Positions 27,800 to 36,833 of a stretch of 64,000 nt of DNA are shown here, piece by piece. The notes below the pieces were generated by a model. That model was not told the origin of the DNA and did not search any database. It saw only the letters and a list, made by a program, of their open reading frames with translations. The position numbers and the translations under genes are program-made. Source of the DNA: Bacillota bacterium (GTDB lineage Bacteria; Bacillota; Clostridia; Lachnospirales; Lachnospiraceae); assembly GCA_023411215.1 (NCBI GenBank), contig JAEYOY010000014.1:1-64000 (forward strand). The letters run 5' to 3'. How positions within the stretch are numbered: position 1 is the first letter of the stretch; each line of letters begins with the position of its first letter.

Positions 27800-28483
27800 T
27801 TAAAGAAGCTGATACAAATCCGTGAGACTATGTATCTCATAATCGACTTTAATCTCCGTTTCATTCTTTAGCAGGATGGGATTGTACCAACAGGTCTTAA
27901 TTCCTGCATTGTTGCCGCCCTTAATATCGGAGGATAAAGAATCTCCGATGATTAGTGCCTTGTCTGCTTCAAAATCCGGTATTCTGCAAAAACAATAATC
28001 AAAATACTCCTTCATTGGCTTCTGATAACCAGTCGCCTCCGATACAAAGATCTGCTTCATATAACGGTCAAGTCCGGAATCCTTTAATCTTCTCATCTGA
28101 GTAGAGGTTACCCCATTTGTAACAATGTAAAGCTCATAACGAGAGTAAAGATACTCCACTACCTCTTTTGCATGAGGTATCATTATATGTTGCTGACCGA
28201 GAATGTCTTGATATACATCCTCAAACAAGATCCCGTCATCCGATATCCCAATCTCTTTAAATAAAAGCCCAAAGCGGGAATAGATTACCGCCTTTCGATC
28301 CATCAACCCTTGCTCATACTTCTTCCATAAGCCAATATTAATTCGTTCGTAGGTCCTTCGAACCTCCTCATTCAAGGGGTAACCGTGCTGTAAGAAAGCT
28401 AACTCCAGGGCAATCCTCTCACCGGCAGTGAAATCAAACAGTGTATTATCTGCGTCAAAAAGTAAGGTCTGAAACTGCTGCAT
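27800..28483 (-). CDS. YjjG-family HAD pyrimidine nucleotidase
   Basis: A 227-residue haloacid-dehalogenase hydrolase. Motif I is LLFDADNTLFDF (residues 7-18, nucleophile Asp10), motif II YIVTNGVTSTQMRR, the motif III lysine is in YQKPMKEYFDYCF, and motif IV is ALIIGDSLSSDIKGGNNAG. The DADNTLFDF form, the ITNG-type motif II and the length match the YjjG/YfnB group of house-cleaning nucleotidases. Start behind AGGAAGAGAAC. It is downstream of hypE by 147 bases and may be read from the hydrogenase operon, but there is no functional link. Confidence 0.85.
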   Translation of the reverse strand: MQQFQTLLFDADNTLFDFTAGERIALELAFLQHGYPLNEEVRRTYERINIGLWKKYEQGLMDRKAVIYSRFGLLFKEIGISDDGILFEDVYQDILGQQHIMIPHAKEVVEYLYSRYELYIVTNGVTSTQMRRLKDSGLDRYMKQIFVSEATGYQKPMKEYFDYCFCRIPDFEADKALIIGDSLSSDIKGGNNAGIKTCWYNPILLKNETEIKVDYEIHSLTDLYQLL

Positions 28484-28629
28484 GTTCTCTTCCTTTCTAT
28501 TGTATATTCTTCTCCAAGTATATCCTTTGAAAGGAACTTAGTAAAGACTGATTTGATACATGTATTGCAGCTTCATTACAGGGTGCTAATGAGCATGATG
28601 ATGTATTCCTGATATTTTCTTGAGAGTTA

Positions 28630-29607
28630 TCAGCATATTCTAGGTAATCCCTCTCCGTAAAGGAGATCAATTCTTCTGCTTCCACCTAATCGGGTGGTCA
28701 TGATTACCTTGTCACCTTCTGTAATCTCACCAAGAATAACTGCATTCTTTCCATATTTGCTGCGCTTCATTGCTTCCAAGGCTTGTTCTGCCTTCGCTTT
28801 CGGAACGACAGCCAACAGCTTACCCTCATTCGCCATATAGAGCGGATCAAGTCCGAGAATATCACAGAAGCCACGTATATGGCTGCTGATTGGTAATGCT
28901 GCCTCTTCGATTGCAACACCACAGTGAGAGCTATCCACTATCTCATTCAGAATAGTGGCTAAGCCACCTCGGGTGATATCTCTCATAAATCGGATCGGCA
29001 CCTTTGACTCGATTAGTTCCTCAAGTATACTGGTTAAGGGAGCACAATCGCTCTTGATCTCATTTTCAATCCCCATACGCTGCGATAAAATGGCAGCATG
29101 ATGCTCGCCCAGATTCCCTGATACCAGAATGCAGTCTCCCTTTCGGCAATTTGATACACTGATTCCGGACTTTACCACTTCTCCGATACCGGAGGTGTTG
29201 ATATAAACTCCGCCATTTCCTTCGATTACCTTCGTATCGCCGGCTACAATTTTAATCCTTGCTTCTTTTGCCACTTTTGCCATGGACTTTGCAATCTCTT
29301 CAATTGTATCGACTGCTGTCCCTTCTTCAATAATGAAGGCAGCAGTCAGATATCTTGGCAGTGCGCCCATCATGGTCAAATCATTGACTGTGCCGCAGAT
29401 TGCAAGCTTTCCGATATCTCCTCCCGGAAAGAATAGTGGGGTAACAACAAAGGAATCCGTGGTAAAGGCGATTTTTTCGGGAACCTTTAGTACTGCGGAA
29501 TCCTCCAGCTTATTCAAAACCGGGTTATTAAAGTAATGTAGAAATATATCGTGAATCAAACTACTGGTCTGTGCGCCTCCGCTTCCATGTGACATTGTTA
29601 TCTTCAT
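28630..29607 (-). CDS. hypE: Hydrogenase maturation protein HypE
   Basis: A 325-residue AIR-synthase-like enzyme that dehydrates the carbamoyl group on its C-terminal cysteine to the cyanide ligand of [NiFe] hydrogenase. The N-terminus MSHGSGGAQTSSLIHDIF, the central VAGDTKVIEGN and NLGEHHAAILSQR, and the essential C-terminal GLPRIC are all intact. Its ATG overlaps the hypD stop by 4 bases. It is the last gene of the echABCDEF-hypABFCDE operon; I see no strong terminator directly after it. Confidence 0.96.
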   Translation of the reverse strand: MKITMSHGSGGAQTSSLIHDIFLHYFNNPVLNKLEDSAVLKVPEKIAFTTDSFVVTPLFFPGGDIGKLAICGTVNDLTMMGALPRYLTAAFIIEEGTAVDTIEEIAKSMAKVAKEARIKIVAGDTKVIEGNGGVYINTSGIGEVVKSGISVSNCRKGDCILVSGNLGEHHAAILSQRMGIENEIKSDCAPLTSILEELIESKVPIRFMRDITRGGLATILNEIVDSSHCGVAIEEAALPISSHIRGFCDILGLDPLYMANEGKLLAVVPKAKAEQALEAMKRSKYGKNAVILGEITEGDKVIMTTRLGGSRRIDLLYGEGLPRIC

Positions 29608-30659
29608 GGTCTCATTCCTCCGTTCTTATACCAGATTCCACAGGCACCCTCCGTCGATACCATACAGGGACCGATGGCATTCACCGGTGTACAAACCTTA
29701 TGAAATAATGGGCAATCCACCGGATAGATGCGTCCGAGGATGACATCTTTGCACCTGCAGCCCTTCGGTTCCTCTGTCTGTTCGTCGTAGAAAATGCTTC
29801 CCGCATCATAATTAATAAACTCTTTCCGAAGTCTGAGTCCGGAAGCTTTAATCCTGCCTATTTCCCGCCAATCCTCATCTACCGCCTCAAAATACATCGA
29901 GATAATCTCTCTGGCTCTCTCGTTTCCTTCTTCATCTACGACACTGGGATATAAATTCTTCACCCGATAAGAGTTATGCTTCATCTGATTAACAATCTCA
30001 TAGACTGCCGCCAGTATATGCTCTCCCTCGAAGCCGGCTATAACAAAGGGCTTATGGTATTTGTGGACCAGCTCCTCATAAATCCTGCTTCCGGTGATTA
30101 CACTGACATGACCGGGACACAAGAAGGCATCGATACCCTGCTCATTCTCACAGATGTAGGTCAGTGCCGGGAGAATCGTTTTGATGGAGGTGAGTAATCG
30201 TATGTTCTTTATATTCTGTTTAATCACTTCATCCATTATTAGTGCATAGATAGGTGTCGTTGTCTCAAAGCCTACCGCCGCTATGATAAACTGTGTCTTA
30301 GGTTCCTCCAACGCCAGACCGATGGCAGACAAAGGGGAATAAAGCATCCGAACCTTGCCTCCAGAGGCTTTTGCATCGGCCAGAGATAATTTACTGCCTC
30401 GAACCTTTAGCATATCCGCAAAGGTCAGAACGCAATAATTTTCTCTGAGCGAATACTCCACCAGCTTATCAATATAAAGGGCTGATGTAACGCAGACCGG
30501 ACAGCCTGGTCCTGAGATTAGCTCCAGCTTTTCAGAGATTAAGCTTCGTACTCCATGCTTGAAAATGCTTGAGGTGTGGGTACCACAAACCTCCATTATT
30601 TTAATAGGCTTGCCATTATAATTCTTTAATTCCTCTATGATCTGATCCAGAGTAATCAT
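29604..30659 (-). CDS. hypD: Hydrogenase maturation protein HypD
   Basis: A 351-residue iron-sulfur protein that assembles Fe(CN)2CO together with HypC. Conserved motifs are EVCGTHTSSIFKHG, SGPGCPVCVT, VGFETTTP, GFEGEHIL and the C-terminal cluster region with PKGCRCKDVILGRIYP and CPLFHKVC. The start at MITLDQ lies 1 base after the hypC stop codon (TAA-T-ATG); the longer reading frame would run 17 codons back through hypC and has no independent support. It is followed by hypE with a 4-base overlap. Confidence 0.96.
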   Translation of the reverse strand: MITLDQIIEELKNYNGKPIKIMEVCGTHTSSIFKHGVRSLISEKLELISGPGCPVCVTSALYIDKLVEYSLRENYCVLTFADMLKVRGSKLSLADAKASGGKVRMLYSPLSAIGLALEEPKTQFIIAAVGFETTTPIYALIMDEVIKQNIKNIRLLTSIKTILPALTYICENEQGIDAFLCPGHVSVITGSRIYEELVHKYHKPFVIAGFEGEHILAAVYEIVNQMKHNSYRVKNLYPSVVDEEGNERAREIISMYFEAVDEDWREIGRIKASGLRLRKEFINYDAGSIFYDEQTEEPKGCRCKDVILGRIYPVDCPLFHKVCTPVNAIGPCMVSTEGACGIWYKNGGMRP

Positions 30660-30660
30660 A

Positions 30661-30873
30661 TTAAAGTTCTCCCAGTTCTTGAAATAGCTCCAGAAGCTCT
30701 TCGGCTGCATCCTTCTTCATAACCTCTAATACACATCCGGCATGAAGCAGAACATAATCTCCGGGCTTAGCCGATACCAGTCTGATATCCGCTTCTGTTA
30801 CATTTCCCATTACATTGATCTTTGCAGTGTTACCACTGATCTCGATTACCTTTCCAGGTACTGCTACACACAT
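30661..30873 (-). CDS. hypC: Hydrogenase maturation chaperone HypC
   Basis: A 70-residue HypC/HybG-type chaperone that carries the iron centre with HypD and delivers it to the large subunit. The start must give MCVAVPGKV because the second-position Cys is the ligand, so the ATG at 30873 is used rather than the TTG two codons earlier. ADIRLVSAKPGDYVLLHAGCVLEVM is the usual conserved half (here split: ADIRLVSAKPGDYV then LLHAGCVLEVM). It is 18 bases after hypF and 1 base before hypD. Confidence 0.95.
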   Translation of the reverse strand: MCVAVPGKVIEISGNTAKINVMGNVTEADIRLVSAKPGDYVLLHAGCVLEVMKKDAAEELLELFQELGEL

Positions 30874-30891
30874 AACCAAACCCTTACCTTT

Positions 30892-33258
30892 CTATCTATC
30901 CTCTAGTAACCATCTGAGACCCAGATAGGTCTGTCCCAAGCTGATACCGCCATCTCCGGCGGGAACAGCAATATTTCTGTATATCATAAAATCTCTGTCA
31001 CGTAATAATTGAAGAGCATTTTCCGTTAATATACTATTCACAAATACTCCTCCGCTAAGGATGACCTTAGAAAGGTGATACCGGCTTCGAATAAGCTCAC
31101 AAACCGACTTGATCATTTCTGCAATGGCATAATGAAAGCCTAATGCGAGTGCTCGTACATCCTCCTGATCTCTTAAATGGCAAAGCTGCTCTAATAAGGG
31201 TTTCACATTGATATCGATTCCCTCAGCTTGCTGTGTAATAGCAAAAAAGAGTTTGATTGGAGATATCTCATTCTTAAGAGCCAGCACTGCCTCTTTCTCT
31301 AGTAAAGTGGCACACTCTCCTTCATAATTGTTATAATGTCCGATATCCAATATCGATGCTACCACGTCATATAATCTTCCCATACTGGAGGTCAGTATGC
31401 AATTCATATTCTGCTTCAGCGCAGCCTGTATTAAGTTGCTTCGTTCATCTTGAATATACTCTGTTAATCCAAGTTTGGCAAGATAACAGGTTGCTGTCTT
31501 CCTGGCATCCTTCATGGATTCATCCCCGCCAAGAATCGGAATATAGCTCAGATGAGCCACACGCTTAAATTCATTACCTTCGTAGAGAAAGAATTCTCCG
31601 CCCCAGATATTGCCATCCGTTCCATAGCCTGTTCCGTCAAAGGCTACTCCGATCACCGATTCTCGCAGGTTATGCTCCGCCATAACAGAAGCGATATGAG
31701 CATGATGATGCTGTACCTGAAGTATCGGTAATGAAAGCTCTTTCGTATATCTTGTGGAATGATAATTCGGATGTAGATCACAGACTGCTAAGGTTGGGGT
31801 AATCTGCAATAGCCTCTTCAAATCTTCAACCGACTGCTCATAATCCGAGATTACCGACATTTCCTCCAGATCCCCAAAGTATTGCGAAACAAAGGCTGCT
31901 CCCTCACGGTAGAGGCAAAAGGCTGCCTTAAGATCTCCTCCTGCAGCAAAAATCATATCCCCTGCGGACTCTTCCCCGATAAAAATCGGATAAGGAGCAT
32001 AACCCCGACTTCTTCGGATCATCTGCGGTTTGTGGTCTATGATCCTTGCTACAGAATCATCCACGGAGCGTACAATTCTTCTCGTATGGTATAATACTCC
32101 CTGAAGAAATGGAGAGGATAATCGAAGTATCTTCTCATCCTCTTTGATGATGGGTTGGCCGGAGAGATTGGCACTGGTCATGATGAGAGGTCCGCATTCC
32201 TTCGTCAGCATCAGCTGTAAAGGAGTATAGGGAAGAAAGGCCCCAATATAGATACTGCCCTTATTTACGGAAGGTGCCAGTTCCTTCTTTGCAAAGAGCA
32301 GCACAATCGGACGAGCCATGGATAGCAGCAGCTTCTCTTCCTCTGCTGATACCTCGCAAAAGTCCTTTATCTGATTAATGTCAGGAAACATTACAGCAAA
32401 GGGTTTCTCCTCTCTGCCCTTGAGAAGTCTTAGGTTCCTAATGGTGTCCTCCGCAAAGGGCGAGCATACAAAGTGGTACCCCCCGATGCCTTTTACCGCA
32501 ATAATCCCTCCGCCTTGTATAACCTGTACCGCCCTTCGAAAGGCTTCTTCTCTTAATACAGAATTATTGCTTCCTCTTTTATTTTTCTTATCGATATCCT
32601 TAAATGTATCTTTATCTTGTTTCTTACCATTATCCTTATCTTGCTTCCGGTCTTGATAAACCAGATAAGGGCCACAGTCATGACAGGAGATGGTCTGTGC
32701 ATGATGCCTTCGGCTTCCAGAGGATTTGTACTCCTCCTCACAGGAGTGACACAGATCAAAATCAATCAATGTAGTCGTATTCCGATCGTAGGGCAGCTCT
32801 TCGATAATAGTATAACGGGGACCACAGGCTGTACAACTGATGAAGGGATTTTGATATCTTCGATTATTCGGATCCGTTAACTCCTTCTCACATTGAGAAC
32901 AGACTGGCAGATCCGGAGGCAGGATACGTATTCCATCATTCGCACCACTTTTAAGGATAATAAAGTTCTCGTAGATTGTCTCTACCTCCGCTGATTGCAG
33001 GGATCGAGCCGGTTCTATCTCTATCCGGAGGATTTCATGGGCGCCTTCCTCTGTATCTCTTAGGTCAATTAAAAAATCCCTTATTCTTTCCTCTGAGGCT
33101 TGCGCAATAATTTCGACTGTGCCGCCAAGATTTCGAACCGTACCCTTAATTTCATGCTTTTGGGCAATATGATAAACAAGGGGTCGAAATCCAACCCCTT
33201 GCACCATTCCATAGACCATAATTCTATTTGTAATTAATTGATTTTTACTTTTATCCAT
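30892..33258 (-). CDS. hypF: Carbamoyltransferase HypF
   Basis: A 788-residue four-part enzyme that makes the carbamoyl group used for hydrogenase cyanide ligands. An acylphosphatase domain (about 10-100, VQGVGFRP) is followed by two zinc fingers (CSQCEKEL... CTACGPRYT and CHSCEEEY... CHDCGPY). A YrdC-like domain (about 235-420; a KQDKDNGKKQDKD lysine/aspartate-rich linker precedes it) and a Kae1-like carbamoyltransferase domain (about 430-785, with HHHAHIASVMAEH and GVAFDGTGYG) complete it. The ATG lies 25 bases inside the end of hypB. The charged linker of about 30 residues is unusual for the family. Confidence 0.96.
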   Translation of the reverse strand: MDKSKNQLITNRIMVYGMVQGVGFRPLVYHIAQKHEIKGTVRNLGGTVEIIAQASEERIRDFLIDLRDTEEGAHEILRIEIEPARSLQSAEVETIYENFIILKSGANDGIRILPPDLPVCSQCEKELTDPNNRRYQNPFISCTACGPRYTIIEELPYDRNTTTLIDFDLCHSCEEEYKSSGSRRHHAQTISCHDCGPYLVYQDRKQDKDNGKKQDKDTFKDIDKKNKRGSNNSVLREEAFRRAVQVIQGGGIIAVKGIGGYHFVCSPFAEDTIRNLRLLKGREEKPFAVMFPDINQIKDFCEVSAEEEKLLLSMARPIVLLFAKKELAPSVNKGSIYIGAFLPYTPLQLMLTKECGPLIMTSANLSGQPIIKEDEKILRLSSPFLQGVLYHTRRIVRSVDDSVARIIDHKPQMIRRSRGYAPYPIFIGEESAGDMIFAAGGDLKAAFCLYREGAAFVSQYFGDLEEMSVISDYEQSVEDLKRLLQITPTLAVCDLHPNYHSTRYTKELSLPILQVQHHHAHIASVMAEHNLRESVIGVAFDGTGYGTDGNIWGGEFFLYEGNEFKRVAHLSYIPILGGDESMKDARKTATCYLAKLGLTEYIQDERSNLIQAALKQNMNCILTSSMGRLYDVVASILDIGHYNNYEGECATLLEKEAVLALKNEISPIKLFFAITQQAEGIDINVKPLLEQLCHLRDQEDVRALALGFHYAIAEMIKSVCELIRSRYHLSKVILSGGVFVNSILTENALQLLRDRDFMIYRNIAVPAGDGGISLGQTYLGLRWLLEDR

Positions 33259-33884
33259 TCTGCCACTTCATCATAACCTTCTTCCGTCTTACCGGATACC
33301 TTGATTACCGGTGCGGTTTTATTCAAAGCCCGCACACCTTTCATAAAGAATTCTTCATCAAAATCGATATAGGGTAACAGATCACATTTATTTAATAAGA
33401 TAATATCTGCCTTCTCAAATGCCAGCGGATACTTATAAGGCTTATCGCTGCCCTCAGTTACAGTAGAGATCAACATCTTAGCATGCTCACCGATCATAAA
33501 TTCCGCCGGACATACCAGATTACCGATATTCTCAATGAACAATACACCATCTCTTAGGTTAAGCTCATCCACTGCATTACCGATCAATGGGGAATCCAGA
33601 TGACAGGCACCGCCGGTATTAATCTGGATTGCTTTAACTCCCAGACCCTGTAAGGTCTTGGTATCAAAATCCGCTTCAATATCGCCCTCTATGACATAGG
33701 GTGTAAGCTTACCGAGACGCTTTATAATCTGAATCAGAGAGGTGGTTTTCCCCGCACCCGGAGCACCCATAACATTGATAGCATAGATACCCTTTGTGGT
33801 TAACTCCTGATTAATCTTCGCTGCAACCTCATCGTTTTTATCATACACTGATTGCATGATTTCTATTTCTTTATTCTCAGACAT
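33234..33884 (-). CDS. hypB: Hydrogenase nickel-insertion GTPase HypB
   Basis: A 216-residue SIMIBI-class GTPase for nickel delivery. The P-loop is GAPGAGKTT, followed by EGDIEADFDT, the Cys/His metal site GGACHLDS, the ENIGNLVCPAEF motif and the NKCD guanine motif. There is no N-terminal His-rich nickel store. The reading frame is open 87 codons further upstream, but GGAGG sits 5 bases before MSENKEI, and the extra segment overlaps hypA. A short inverted repeat GCAAATG/CATTTGC sits just before the ribosome binding site in the 151-base hypA-hypB gap. Confidence 0.95.
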   Translation of the reverse strand: MSENKEIEIMQSVYDKNDEVAAKINQELTTKGIYAINVMGAPGAGKTTSLIQIIKRLGKLTPYVIEGDIEADFDTKTLQGLGVKAIQINTGGACHLDSPLIGNAVDELNLRDGVLFIENIGNLVCPAEFMIGEHAKMLISTVTEGSDKPYKYPLAFEKADIILLNKCDLLPYIDFDEEFFMKGVRALNKTAPVIKVSGKTEEGYDEVAEWIKVKIN

Positions 33885-34035
33885 AATAACCTCCAAACCA
33901 AACAGCAAATGACATTTGCCGTAAAATGCTTCATCAATACCTGATAATATAATAAAGAATTTCCAATGGAATTCATTATTATTTATCTTGGAATTCAGAT
34001 TACAGAATTCTTTTTTCAGTTTACTGAATTCTTTT

Positions 34036-34374
34036 TCAAACTGTGATAGACTTAATATAAAATTCCTGTCCGATCTCAGTCGGGCTCCCCTCGCCATGAC
34101 AGCTGGGACACTCGAAGGAATAGGGCTTCCTCTCAAAATATTCACCGCACTGGCGACAGCGAAGCTTCGGCTTCACCCGCTCGATATTCAGTATTGCTTT
34201 CTCGCAGAGACTACCAGAAGCGATGATTTCAAAATAAAGCTCGATGGAGCTGGCAACATAACCGCTGTAATCGCCGACCACAAGATTAATCACCTTAACC
34301 TCATCTGCTTTATTAGACGTAGCATATTCCTGTGCGATTTCTATGATGCGTTTTGTTATTGGGTATTCGTGCAT
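34036..34374 (-). CDS. hypA: Hydrogenase nickel metallochaperone HypA
   Basis: A 112-residue protein with the obligatory MHE start (His2 binds nickel) and a zinc site CRQCGEYF... CPSCHGE in the second half. It partners with HypB to load nickel into EchE. Its first 19 bases overlap the end of echF in another frame, tying the maturation genes to the hydrogenase operon. Confidence 0.95.
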   Translation of the reverse strand: MHEYPITKRIIEIAQEYATSNKADEVKVINLVVGDYSGYVASSIELYFEIIASGSLCEKAILNIERVKPKLRCRQCGEYFERKPYSFECPSCHGEGSPTEIGQEFYIKSITV

Positions 34375-34706
34375 TTGATATATTCATCCCTTACATTTCC
34401 AAACGACGGTTCTGTGTATTGATTTTCCATATGGAGACATTTTTTTGGACATACCTCACCGCAATAATTACATTGAATGCAAGACAGACGCTCGATACTC
34501 CAGGAAGCTGAAGCCTTATCTACCTTGATTGCTCCGGTTGGGCAGCGCCTCTGACACATACCGCAGAAGATACAATCGTCGATATCAATCCCAATTCTTC
34601 CTCTGGTACGTTCGAAATGTTCCTTCTTCTGAAGGGGATATTGTACCGTAAATGGTCCATGTAATAAATTATTAAAAAGGGTTTTGGTCATACTTAATAT
34701 TGACAT
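34356..34706 (-). CDS. echF: Ech hydrogenase ferredoxin-like subunit EchF
   Basis: A 116-residue subunit with two 4Fe-4S motifs, CIFCGMCQRRCP and CIQCNYCGEVCP, which pass electrons from reduced ferredoxin toward the EchC cluster and the NiFe site. It is homologous to NuoI. The N-terminal 35 residues (with GPFTVQYPLQK) are typical of the group-4 hydrogenase form. It lies 35 bases after echE and overlaps hypA. Confidence 0.92.
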   Translation of the reverse strand: MSILSMTKTLFNNLLHGPFTVQYPLQKKEHFERTRGRIGIDIDDCIFCGMCQRRCPTGAIKVDKASASWSIERLSCIQCNYCGEVCPKKCLHMENQYTEPSFGNVRDEYIKCTNTQ

Positions 34707-34741
34707 AATTACCTCAATTCCGCTGATCTGTCAGCGACAAA

Positions 34742-35821
34742 TTATCGTTCCGTACAGCTGATACAGGGATCAATCGTAAGGATTAGGATTGGTACGTCCG
34801 CAAGTGAGCACCCCTTTAAGGTCTCAAGTAATGCCGGAACATTTGCAAAGGTAGGCGTTCTTACTCTCATACGATCAAGGAATTTTGTACCATTACCCTT
34901 TGCATAATAAACTACCTCCCCGCGTGGCTGTTCTATTCTGGTGAAATATTCTCCCTTCGGATTGCCGGTTACCTTAACCTTAATCTCTCCTTCGGGAATT
35001 AATTCTACACATTGCTTGATTAAGTCAATGGACTGGAATATCTCTTTAATTCTTACCTTGGTTCTCGCATAACAATCACCTTTGGTATCCGTAATCGGAG
35101 CAAAGCTCAACTTATCATAGGCAGCATAACCCTGCGTTCTCATATCCATTTCAATTCCGCTGGCTCTTGCCATCGGTCCTACCGCACCCAGATCAAAGGC
35201 TGCCTGCTTCGATAATATGCCAACTCCCTTGGTACGACTCTTCACTGAGGTATCACGAAGGAAGACCTTAGTTAAATCCTTTAATTCCTTATCCACCTGA
35301 GTTAGAATACCGACGATCTTCTGCAGAACATCTGCTGAGATATCCTTTCTGACTCCGCCGATATCACAGACCGAGAAGATAACTCTTCCACCCGTGGTCT
35401 CCTCGAAGATATCAAGAATCTGCTCCCTGATCTTCCAGGACTGCATGAAAAGGCTCTCAAAACCAAAGGCATCGGCTAATAGTCCCAACCACATAATATG
35501 ACTATGCATTCGGGATAGCTCAGCCCAAATGGTTCGCAGGAATTTGGCACGTTCTGGTATCTCTACCTCCATGATACTCTCAATTGTCATACAATAACCC
35601 ATTCCATGCATAAAGGAGCAAATACCACAGATTCGTTCTGCTACATAGGTGTATTGCTGATAATCCTTCTTTTCAACCAGTTTTTCCAATCCTCTGTGAA
35701 TATATCCAATCTGGGGAATTGCTTCGATAACCTTCTCATCCTCCATCACCAAGTCCAGATGAATTGGCTCCGGAAGAACAGGATGCTGAGGTCCGAAAGG
35801 TATTACTGTTCTATTACCCAT
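34742..35821 (-). CDS. echE: Ech [NiFe] hydrogenase large subunit EchE
   Basis: A 359-residue catalytic subunit. The NiFe ligands are Cys65 and Cys68 in RICGIC and Cys353 and Cys356 in DPCISC. The protein ends only three residues after the last ligand (TER), so there is no cleavable C-terminal extension; accordingly no HycI/HyaD-type protease gene is present. Group-4 (Ech) enzymes reduce protons with ferredoxin electrons while moving ions across the membrane. The ATG shares one base with the echD stop codon (TAATG). Confidence 0.95.
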   Translation of the reverse strand: MGNRTVIPFGPQHPVLPEPIHLDLVMEDEKVIEAIPQIGYIHRGLEKLVEKKDYQQYTYVAERICGICSFMHGMGYCMTIESIMEVEIPERAKFLRTIWAELSRMHSHIMWLGLLADAFGFESLFMQSWKIREQILDIFEETTGGRVIFSVCDIGGVRKDISADVLQKIVGILTQVDKELKDLTKVFLRDTSVKSRTKGVGILSKQAAFDLGAVGPMARASGIEMDMRTQGYAAYDKLSFAPITDTKGDCYARTKVRIKEIFQSIDLIKQCVELIPEGEIKVKVTGNPKGEYFTRIEQPRGEVVYYAKGNGTKFLDRMRVRTPTFANVPALLETLKGCSLADVPILILTIDPCISCTER

Positions 35822-36168
35822 TATTCTCCCTCCTCTTTCCGAAACGGTGTCTTGACTGGTATTTTGTATAAGGAATTATTAAAATCAACAGCGATATCCT
35901 TAATCTTGACACCAAATAGCTCTTTGATTTCATTCTCATATAGAAAGGCAAAGGGATAGATAAAGCTGATGCTTGATATCTCATCCTCCAGCCCGATGTT
36001 AATGCGTAAATTCAGTAGTTCATAATCCTTATCAAAGGAATAGCTAAGCTCCATACCCTCCTTACAGGTACAGGTGATTGCCACCAGACGGTAGCCTTCA
36101 TTCTTCAGATGAAGCACCTCAGCCAGCAATTCATTTGATGAGATCGTATTGATGCTCTGTTGACTCAT
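35821..36168 (-). CDS. echD: Ech hydrogenase subunit EchD (NuoC-like)
   Basis: A 115-residue protein positioned between echC and echE, as in the classic echABCDEF order. It resembles the 30-kDa complex I subunit (NuoC): SFIYPFAFLYENEIKELFGVKI (in parts, the ENEIKELFGV stretch is the conserved core). Sequence conservation in EchD is low in general, so the call leans on position plus this motif. It is translationally coupled to echE. Confidence 0.85.
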   Translation of the reverse strand: MSQQSINTISSNELLAEVLHLKNEGYRLVAITCTCKEGMELSYSFDKDYELLNLRINIGLEDEISSISFIYPFAFLYENEIKELFGVKIKDIAVDFNNSLYKIPVKTPFRKEEGE

Positions 36169-36181
36169 ACTTTACCTCCAT

Positions 36182-36289
36182 GATGGCGCTCTGGGCCATC
36201 TCAAACAATACCCGTAGAAGTCTGATATAAATTTCTACCGGAATTCATTTCGGTGTTCTTCTTTGTGTGAAGATGCTTGTTCTTCACAC
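36182..36289. repeat. Hairpin cluster inside the ech operon (echC-echD gap)
   Basis: Three inverted repeats fill the 148-base gap: GATGGC/GCCATC, GTAGAA/TTCTAC and GTGTGAAGA/TCTTCACAC (36265-36289). The last is the same hairpin found in the 110-bp tandem repeat. It may be a repeat insertion that changes stoichiometry or RNA processing between EchC and EchDEF. Confidence 0.7.
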
Positions 36290-36316
36290 TTTACACCCAA
36301 ATTAGGTTGATAACGC

Positions 36317-36760
36317 CTATTTTTTACCGGACTTCTTACGGGCATACTCCTGTTTCTCTTCCAGAATTGACAAGGCTTTCACAACTCCGTCGATAATTGC
36401 TTCCGGACGGGCCGCGCAGCCCGGTACATATACATCCACCGGCAGCACCTTATCAACACCACCCACAACATTGTAGCACTCAGCGAAGATTCCCCCTGAG
36501 GTGGCGCATATTCCTACCGCTACCACAACCTTAGGTTCTGCCATCTGTTCATATAGCTGCTTCACTACCGGTATGTTCTGCTCGTTCACACTGCCGGTAA
36601 TCAGTAAAATATCTGCGTGCTTGGGATTACCTGTATTGATTATGCCAAACCGTTCCACATCATATAAGGGCGTAAGGCAGGCCAACACCTCAATATCACA
36701 TCCATTGCAGCTAGATCCATCATAGTGAAGTATCCATGGTGATTTTTTAACATATTTCAT
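36317..36760 (-). CDS. echC: Ech hydrogenase small subunit EchC (NuoB-like)
   Basis: A 147-residue subunit holding the 4Fe-4S cluster next to the NiFe site: cysteines in SSCNGCDIEVL, VGICATSGGIF and VPGCAARPEAI. Start at MKYVKKSP behind GGAGTCAGTT; the four extra codons of the longer frame are not needed. A Lys-rich tail (KKSGKK) ends it. It lies 73 bases after echB. Confidence 0.93.
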   Translation of the reverse strand: MKYVKKSPWILHYDGSSCNGCDIEVLACLTPLYDVERFGIINTGNPKHADILLITGSVNEQNIPVVKQLYEQMAEPKVVVAVGICATSGGIFAECYNVVGGVDKVLPVDVYVPGCAARPEAIIDGVVKALSILEEKQEYARKKSGKK

Positions 36761-36833
36761 AACTGACTCCAATCCATAAAGGCGGTCATATATTCCGTCT
36801 ACTCATAATTAAATAAATTTATAATGCCAGGTT

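Noticed and set aside
28497..28685. 62-codon frame after hypE
   Set aside because: It begins inside hypE in another frame without a ribosome binding site; HypE ends correctly at its catalytic Cys.
33885..34145. 87-codon N-terminal extension of hypB
   Set aside because: The extension overlaps hypA, has no family match, and GGAGG precedes the internal methionine.
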